From assembly GCF_024198235.1 (NCBI RefSeq), contig NZ_JAKCFB010000015.1, positions 124,001-188,000 of the forward strand: 64,000 bases of DNA, read 5' to 3'. Below the pieces are notes generated by a model, which worked only from the letters and a program-made list of their open reading frames with translations, did not search any database and had not been told where the DNA came from. Within the stretch, counting starts at the first letter, position 1. Each line of letters starts with the position of its first letter. Both the position numbers and the translations under genes were made by a program. The DNA comes from Myxococcus dinghuensis. Lineage in GTDB: Bacteria; Myxococcota; Myxococcia; Myxococcales; Myxococcaceae. Shown in pieces: positions 59,287 through 64,000 of this stretch.

Positions 59287-60831
59287 TCAGTGCCGGAAGT
59301 GTCGCACTCCGGTCACCACCATGGCCATCCCATGTTCATCGGCCGCGGCGATGACCTCGGGATCCCGCACCGAGCCTCCGGGCTGGATGACGCAGGTCGC
59401 CCCGGCCCGTGCCGCCTCGTCCAGGCCGTCCCGGAAGGGGAAGAAGGCGTCCGAGGCCACGGCGCTGCCCTTGAGTGCCGCTCCGCCACGCTGCATGGCG
59501 ATGCGCACCGAATCCACCCGGTTGGTCTGTCCGCCGCCCTGGGCCAGGAGCTGGGTGCCCGAGGAGAAGACGATGGCATTGCTCTTGACGTGCTTGCAAA
59601 CCCTCCAGGCGAAGCGCAGCGCCCGCTCCTCCTCCGGGGTGGGGGCCCGCTTGGAGACCACCTTCCACGTCAGCTCCGGCTCCACCGCGTCCCGGTCCAT
59701 GAGGAGCAGGCCGCCGGACACGCTCCGCCCGTCGAGCTGGGCCCGGGGCCGGGCGTCCGGGGAGGCCAGGGCGGGGCCCGCCTCCAACAGGCGCAGGTTC
59801 TTCTTCGCCCCCAGCACCTGGAGCGCGGCCGGGGCGTAGGACGGCGCGATGACCGCCTCCAGGAACGTCTCCGCCATCGCCTGGGCGGTGGCCTCGTCCA
59901 CCTCGCGGTTGAAGGCCACGATGCCGCCGAAGGCGGACACCTCGTCCACCGCCCGGGCCGTGCGGTACGCCTTCACCAGCGCGTCGTCCACCGCCACGCC
60001 ACACGGGGTGTTGTGCTTGATGATGACCGCCGCGGGCTTCTGCGGGAACTCGAGCACCAGCCCCAGCGCCGCGTCCAGGTCCAGGATGTTGTTGTACGAG
60101 AGCTCCTTGCCCTGGAGCACCCTGGCGAACCCCACCGTGGGCTCCGCCGGGGCCGAGTGCTCCCGGTAGAAGGCGCCGCGCTGGTGGGGGTTCTCGCCGT
60201 AGCGCAGGTCCTGCGCCTTGCGGAACGACAGCGACAGCTCGCCGGGGAAGGGCTCGCCCGCCTGGGCGGACAGCCACGCGGAGATGGACGCGTCATAGGC
60301 CGCCGTGTGCGCGAAGGCCTTGCGCATCAGCGCGCGGCGCGTCTGCTCGCCCACCGCCTTGTCGCGCTCCAGCTCCGCCAGCACCGGCCCGTAGTCGTCC
60401 GGGTCCACCACGATGGCCACGTGGCGGAAGTTCTTCGCGGAGGCGCGCACCATCGCCGGCCCGCCGATGTCGATCTGCTCGACGACGTCCGCCTCCGCCG
60501 CGCCCGCCGCCACCGTCTGGCGGAACGGGTAGAGGTTCACCGCGACCAGGGAGATGGGCTCGATGCCGTGCGCCTTCATCTCCTCGCGGTCCGCCTCGAG
60601 CTCCAGCCGGCCGAGGATGCCGCCGTGGATGCGCGGGTGGAGCGTCTTCACGCGGCCCCCGAGTATCTCCGGGCTATGCGTGTGCTCGGACACCTGCGTG
60701 GCGGGGACGCCGGCGCCCTTGAGCGCCTCGAGCGTCCCTCCCGTCGACAGCAGGCGGAAGCCCAGGCGGACCAACCCCTGGGCGAAGGGGACCAGACCTC
60801 GCTTGTCGGAAACGCTCAGGAGTGCCAGCAC
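59287..60831 (-). CDS. purH: Bifunctional AICAR transformylase/IMP cyclohydrolase PurH
   Basis: 514 residues. It catalyses the last two steps to IMP. N-terminal cyclohydrolase (MGS-like): [39 protein letters not shown]-terminal transformylase: [11 protein letters not shown], the Lys-His catalytic pair [12 protein letters not shown], and [18 protein letters not shown]. The start GTG at 60831 matches the family N-terminus; the frame is open 13 codons upstream. First gene of the six-gene purine/LPS operon. Confidence 0.96.
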   Translation of the reverse strand: MLALLSVSDKRGLVPFAQGLVRLGFRLLSTGGTLEALKGAGVPATQVSEHTHSPEILGGRVKTLHPRIHGGILGRLELEADREEMKAHGIEPISLVAVNLYPFRQTVAAGAAEADVVEQIDIGGPAMVRASAKNFRHVAIVVDPDDYGPVLAELERDKAVGEQTRRALMRKAFAHTAAYDASISAWLSAQAGEPFPGELSLSFRKAQDLRYGENPHQRGAFYREHSAPAEPTVGFARVLQGKELSYNNILDLDAALGLVLEFPQKPAAVIIKHNTPCGVAVDDALVKAYRTARAVDEVSAFGGIVAFNREVDEATAQAMAETFLEAVIAPSYAPAALQVLGAKKNLRLLEAGPALASPDARPRAQLDGRSVSGGLLLMDRDAVEPELTWKVVSKRAPTPEEERALRFAWRVCKHVKSNAIVFSSGTQLLAQGGGQTNRVDSVRIAMQRGGAALKGSAVASDAFFPFRDGLDEAARAGATCVIQPGGSVRDPEVIAAADEHGMAMVVTGVRHFRH

Positions 60832-60934
60832 GTGTGCGCCTCGGTGTGCGGGGAGCGGCGGTAGTAGCAACCACCCCCAGGGGTGTCAACGCAACACGTC
60901 GGGCAGCGTCGGCGGGTGAAACCCGCCGGTATTC

Positions 60935-61423
60935 TCAGGGCTTACGCGCCGAAGCAGGCGGCTCGGCCTCGGTGGCCTCGCGCAGCTTCATGAGGCCGCG
61001 CGTCTCCACCTGGCGGATGCGCTCACGGGTGAGGTTCATGATCTCCCCCACCTCCTCGAGCGTGATGCCGCCCTTCTCCGCCACGTCCAGGGCGCAGGTG
61101 TGCTCCAGCTCCCAGATCTCCTTGTCCGGGAAGTTGAGCTTGATGGACCCCGTCTCCGGATTCACGTCCAGATACAGGTTGTGCTTGCAGGAGACGAACA
61201 TGCACGGGCGCGGGCCGTTGACACAATCGGCGCGCGTGCGCGGGCGCGTATCGTCCATCTGCTTGAGCAGGTCCGCCTCTTCCGGGTCCACCTGCCCGGT
61301 GAGTCGGCGACGACGCAGGTCGCGCGCCATCTCCTTGCGCGACATCGTCTTGGACCGTCGGCGCTCCTGCGCCAGGTCCTCTGCCTGGTCTCCGCCCTCC
61401 TCCACTTGCTTCACTTCCGACAT
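60935..61423 (-). CDS. Stand-alone sigma-region-4-like DNA-binding protein with four cysteines
   Basis: 162 residues. The C-terminal half is sigma-70 region 4.2: [20 protein letters not shown] (119-138) then [13 protein letters not shown], close to primary sigma factors. No region 2 is present. The middle has Cys67, Cys74, Cys79 and Cys110 ([20 protein letters not shown], and [11 protein letters not shown]), a likely zinc or iron-sulphur site, with the fixed phrase [11 protein letters not shown]. The N-terminus is charged and disordered. Such proteins are annotated in deltaproteobacteria as sigma-factor-like HTH proteins of unknown role. ATG after GGAGGGGAC; 55 bp after the MerR gene's stop. 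Confidence 0.85.
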   Translation of the reverse strand: MSEVKQVEEGGDQAEDLAQERRRSKTMSRKEMARDLRRRRLTGQVDPEEADLLKQMDDTRPRTRADCVNGPRPCMFVSCKHNLYLDVNPETGSIKLNFPDKEIWELEHTCALDVAEKGGITLEEVGEIMNLTRERIRQVETRGLMKLREATEAEPPASARKP

Positions 61424-61478
61424 GTCCCCTCCACGTGAGGCCAGTCTACCCGGGTCCACCAGTTCCAGGGCCGGCATC

Positions 61479-62003
61479 TTATTGCGAACTCATCGATTCG
61501 TCTGCGCGAGCTGTGACAGCGCTGCCCAGCCGGGCCACGTCCCGGACCAGATCCTGCGCTCTTTGCCGCAGGGTTGCCAACTCCGCTTCGAGCGTCCGAC
61601 GGTGCTCGCCCCCGAACGCGCGCTCCCCCAGCTCCTCCGCCAGCCCATCCAATAGACCACCGAGCTCCCGCTCCACCTGGTCGATGTGGTTGCGGTGGAA
61701 GACGAAGGACCGCTTGATGTCCTCCAGGGTGTGGCCCTCCGCCATCATCTTCTTGATGACATTGATACGGCGCACAGCCTCGACCGGGTAGAGCCCGAGG
61801 CTCCCCTGGTGCTTGCCCTTCCGCCCCACCCGACGGCTCCGCGGTAGCAGCCCCGCCTGGACGTACTTGCGGAACGTGGCCTCCGACAGCCGGACGCCCC
61901 TCGGACGGAAGATCTCCAGGATTGCGCTCGCGGGCAGACCTCCCGCGTTCTCTTGCTCAATCCGAGCGATTTCGTCGGGAGCCAGCAGGTCCATCGGTTC
62001 CAT
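61479..62003 (-). CDS. MerR family transcriptional regulator
   Basis: 174 residues. A winged helix of MerR type begins around residue 28: [71 protein letters not shown], then a coiled coil (residues 115-160: [38 protein letters not shown]). No metal-binding Cys. An unusually long N-terminal segment precedes it. The start ATG has no ribosome binding site; TATATT ends about 1 bp before it, so the message could be leaderless. The next gene downstream is the sigma-4-like protein. Confidence 0.9.
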   Translation of the reverse strand: MEPMDLLAPDEIARIEQENAGGLPASAILEIFRPRGVRLSEATFRKYVQAGLLPRSRRVGRKGKHQGSLGLYPVEAVRRINVIKKMMAEGHTLEDIKRSFVFHRNHIDQVERELGGLLDGLAEELGERAFGGEHRRTLEAELATLRQRAQDLVRDVARLGSAVTARADESMSSQ

Positions 62004-62386
62004 TGAATATAAGCTACTGAGAAGAGGACACTGAGTGCCAGAATCGGCCCTTCGGTGTCAAGGCAGACCGCTACAGGTCCGTTGCGCTGTTGGCCAGCTC
62101 ACGACTCGTGAGAAGGCACTCCGGTGCGAACAGGGCTTCGTCAGGGGTGATGGGTCGCGCCGCACCAGGACGTGCGCGTCGACGCGGGTGGTCTCGGACT
62201 CACCGCGAGGACGACATGAACGGCTGCGCAGTGCGGGGACCCGTCGGCGACACGCGCGCCAGCGGACGGGGCTTCGTCGCGTCGCGTGTATCGAGACAGG
62301 GGATGTGCGGAACCACGGGCGCGAGCGGGACGCCACCCGTGCGCCGCGCGGTGGGCGTCATCCCATCGAGGACGACAGCCGCGCCG
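62004..62386. other. 383-bp gap, no supported gene
   Basis: A plus-strand frame of 128 codons runs through it but has Arg-rich, shadow-like composition and no ribosome binding site, so it is not called. The gap should contain the MerR promoter (minus strand) and the end of the PEGA-protein transcript. Confidence 0.5.
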
Positions 62387-64000
62387 TCAGCGAGGACGGG
62401 CCGGACGGAACTCGCGGGTGACGGTGCCGCCCGCGGTGATGGTGACGTCGAAGCGCTTCTCTCCCGACGGGTGCTGGAAGAGCAGCTTGTGCTCGCCGGG
62501 AGACAGCTTGTAGGTGGCGCGCCCGGAGACCTCACCGAGCCGACGACCATCGAGGAAGACGGTCGCGTAGGGCGTGGCTCGGATGATGAGCGTCCCCGTC
62601 GTCACGGGGGCCTCGGCTTGGGCCGACGTGCGCACCGCGACCTCCGCCACGGGTCGCGGCTCGGGAGCGAGCTCCGCCTCGCGCTTCAATCCCTCGACCT
62701 CCGCGGCGACCTCCGACGACACCGCTCCGGGTGGAACGAGCACCGCTCCGGGGGGCGTCACGGTGGACTTCGTGGCCCCGTCCGAGGGTGCACCGAGGAC
62801 AGGCGTCGGAGGACCCGCTTCGTCCCGCGCGCGTCCCCGAGCGACCTGCGCTTCGTTGGCGGGGGACGTGGTCGCCTCCGGCTCCGCGCCATCGACCGCT
62901 GCGCCACCGAAGCGGCTCAGCGCCACCGCGCCGACAACGACGACCAACCCCACGCCGACGGCGAGCCCCATGGCGGAGCGGCGCCACCACGGCGTGGGCT
63001 GGGGCGCACCGGAGGGGGACGGTTCGGTGATGGTCGGCACCTCGCCGCTCGCGGCGGGCAACCGGTAGAGCGGCTCCGTCGCATGGACCTCGAGGGCCTC
63101 CCGCGACGAAGACTCCGAAGCCACGATTCCTCCCTCGACCACGCGTGGCAGCTCCGGACGGCTCGTGCTCCGGGCACGACCAAGAGCGCCCTCTCCTGCC
63201 GCCCCGGAAGCCCCTTCGGCCACCCGTGGCAGCTCCGGACGGCTCGTGCTCCGGGCACGACCAGGAGCGCCCTCTCCTGCCGCCCCGGAAGCCCCTTCGG
63301 CCACCCGTGGCAGCTCTGGACGGCTCGGGCTCCGGGCACGACCAGGCGCTCCCTGCCCCTCAGCCCCAGAATCCGCTTCAGCCACCCGTGGAAACTCCGG
63401 ACGGCTCATGCTCCGGGCACGACCAGGAGCGCCCTCTTCTGCCGCCCCGGAAGCGCCCTCGAGGCCCGTGGCCGCATCGACGTCCTCGGACACCGCACCC
63501 GCGCCGGGGAGCACGGCCATGGCATCGGGACGACTCGGACGCCGCGCCGCGTTCGCGCTCCCATCGGGGATGGACGCAACGGCCTCGCCCCGGGAGCGGC
63601 TGGGCGTTCGGGTCGGGACGGCGACCTCTTCGGGCGCGGACGGCGCCACGGAGGGAGTGCCCTCCGGACGGCTCGGTCGAACGGCGGCGATGGGGGCCGC
63701 CACGGGCGGCAGCGGGCGAGGCACCGGAGACGAGGCCACCGCGGGCAGCGGCAGCATCGGCGTGGCCATGGGTGGCAACGGCACGGAGACCTCGATGGGC
63801 GCCTCCTCCCGTCGGGGCAACACGAAGGTGGACGCGTCGAAGTCCTCGTCGGGCGACAGCGCCCGCGCGGCACCGACCCGCCCCGCGGACATCACCGCGG
63901 TAGGCTCGCGCGCCACGGGGCTGCGCACCGCGTCCGCGCCAGGCACCGGCCCGCCCTCTACGACGTGGGTGCGCTCCTGCACCGTGGGGAGCGCCTGGGT
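62387..64000 (-). CDS. C-terminal part of a PEGA-domain protein, probably a serine/threonine kinase tail (partial)
   Basis: 537 codons, open at the window edge, so the N-terminus is missing. A long disordered Pro/Ala/Ser/Arg region with four 27-residue repeats precedes one membrane span (SAMGLAVGVGLVVVVGAVAL), then a linker and a C-terminal PEGA domain (LIIRATPYATVFLDGRRLGE, then TYKLSPGEHKLLFQHPSGEK) on the far side. This order (disordered region, span, PEGA) is usual for myxobacterial Ser/Thr kinases with surface PEGA domains; the kinase domain itself is not in view, so the assignment is inference. Confidence 0.8.
   Translation of the reverse strand, partial: TQALPTVQERTHVVEGGPVPGADAVRSPVAREPTAVMSAGRVGAARALSPDEDFDASTFVLPRREEAPIEVSVPLPPMATPMLPLPAVASSPVPRPLPPVAAPIAAVRPSRPEGTPSVAPSAPEEVAVPTRTPSRSRGEAVASIPDGSANAARRPSRPDAMAVLPGAGAVSEDVDAATGLEGASGAAEEGAPGRARSMSRPEFPRVAEADSGAEGQGAPGRARSPSRPELPRVAEGASGAAGEGAPGRARSTSRPELPRVAEGASGAAGEGALGRARSTSRPELPRVVEGGIVASESSSREALEVHATEPLYRLPAASGEVPTITEPSPSGAPQPTPWWRRSAMGLAVGVGLVVVVGAVALSRFGGAAVDGAEPEATTSPANEAQVARGRARDEAGPPTPVLGAPSDGATKSTVTPPGAVLVPPGAVSSEVAAEVEGLKREAELAPEPRPVAEVAVRTSAQAEAPVTTGTLIIRATPYATVFLDGRRLGEVSGRATYKLSPGEHKLLFQHPSGEKRFDVTITAGGTVTREFRPARPR
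63143..63470 (-). repeat. Four 81-bp tandem repeats in the PEGA-protein gene
   Basis: The landmark (C/T)GGACGGCTC recurs at 63155, 63236, 63317 and 63398, exactly 81 bp apart, so 27 residues each: GRARS(T/P/M)SRPE(L/F)PRVAE plus GASGAAGEGAP. The first three units are nearly identical; the fourth is diverged. In frame, so expansion would not break the protein. Confidence 0.85.

Noticed and set aside
56005-60864. 1619-codon plus-strand open frame across purD, the TPR gene and purH
   Set aside because: It is antisense to three well-supported genes, has Arg/Leu/His/Gln shadow composition and no start signal.
62035-62421. 128-codon plus-strand frame in the gap before the MerR gene
   Set aside because: No ribosome binding site, Arg-rich composition, and it runs into the PEGA gene antisense.
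63143-63470. CRISPR or transposon interpretation of the 81-bp repeats
   Set aside because: They are in frame within a protein, contiguous and encode a regular peptide unit.

Overview
The window is very GC-rich DNA from a myxobacterium, most likely Myxococcaceae (Myxococcus, Corallococcus or a relative). The evidence is protein content rather than a marker gene: an RpoH-like sigma factor of the Myxococcus SigB/C/D/E type, a stand-alone sigma-region-4 protein, very long Pro/Ala/Gly-rich proteins with small folded ends, a kinase/PEGA-type protein, many lipoproteins, GTG starts, and the long antisense shadow ORFs typical of about 70% GC. I see no tRNA, rRNA, CRISPR, prophage or insertion sequence. 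The two outermost genes run off the window.

Layout. 0-9.9 kb: N-terminus of an alpha-2-macroglobulin-like protein, rlmE, two small proteins, an acyl-CoA dehydrogenase, then a three-gene RND efflux operon (fusion lipoprotein, pump, MarR regulator) whose promoter holds a perfect inverted repeat. 9.9-20.3 kb: a CaiB/BaiF CoA transferase whose 3' end lies in an 88-bp tandem array, an SCP2 protein, a receiver protein divergent from a degenerate histidine kinase, tatA, a coupled TPR/acyl-CoA ligase pair, a sigma factor, and a Rieske / FolE-like / GlcD-like operon. 20.4-25.7 kb: a metal-uptake island (small His/Cys exported protein, outer-membrane barrel, binding protein, lipoprotein, ATPase, permease).

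25.9-36.5 kb: a ChaN/EreA-like lipoprotein, an isochorismatase-type hydrolase, a run of unrecognised genes ending in a TPR protein, a His-rich lipoprotein with a second small His/Cys protein, an ATP-grasp-like protein, a Bax-inhibitor-1 protein, a chitin-type lytic polysaccharide monooxygenase and a small ferredoxin. 36.5-47.6 kb: B12-dependent ribonucleotide reductase behind a long leader with two NrdR-like half-sites 31 bp apart, a 1767-residue MshEN-domain protein and a trypsin-like protease. 47.6-60.9 kb: a sugar-phosphate transferase, two glycosyltransferases, and a tightly packed purH - zinc-ribbon/TPR - purD - lptF - lptG - O-antigen-ligase operon. 60.9-64 kb: sigma-4-like protein, MerR regulator and the C-terminal part of a PEGA protein with 81-bp repeats.

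How the genes may work together: the acyl-CoA dehydrogenase and the SCP2/CoA-transferase pair carry the same operator-like palindrome (TTGATT-N4-AATCA) upstream, which suggests a shared lipid-catabolism regulator. The metal island reads as an outer-membrane-to-cytoplasm import route. The purine/LPS operon ties envelope assembly to nucleotide synthesis.
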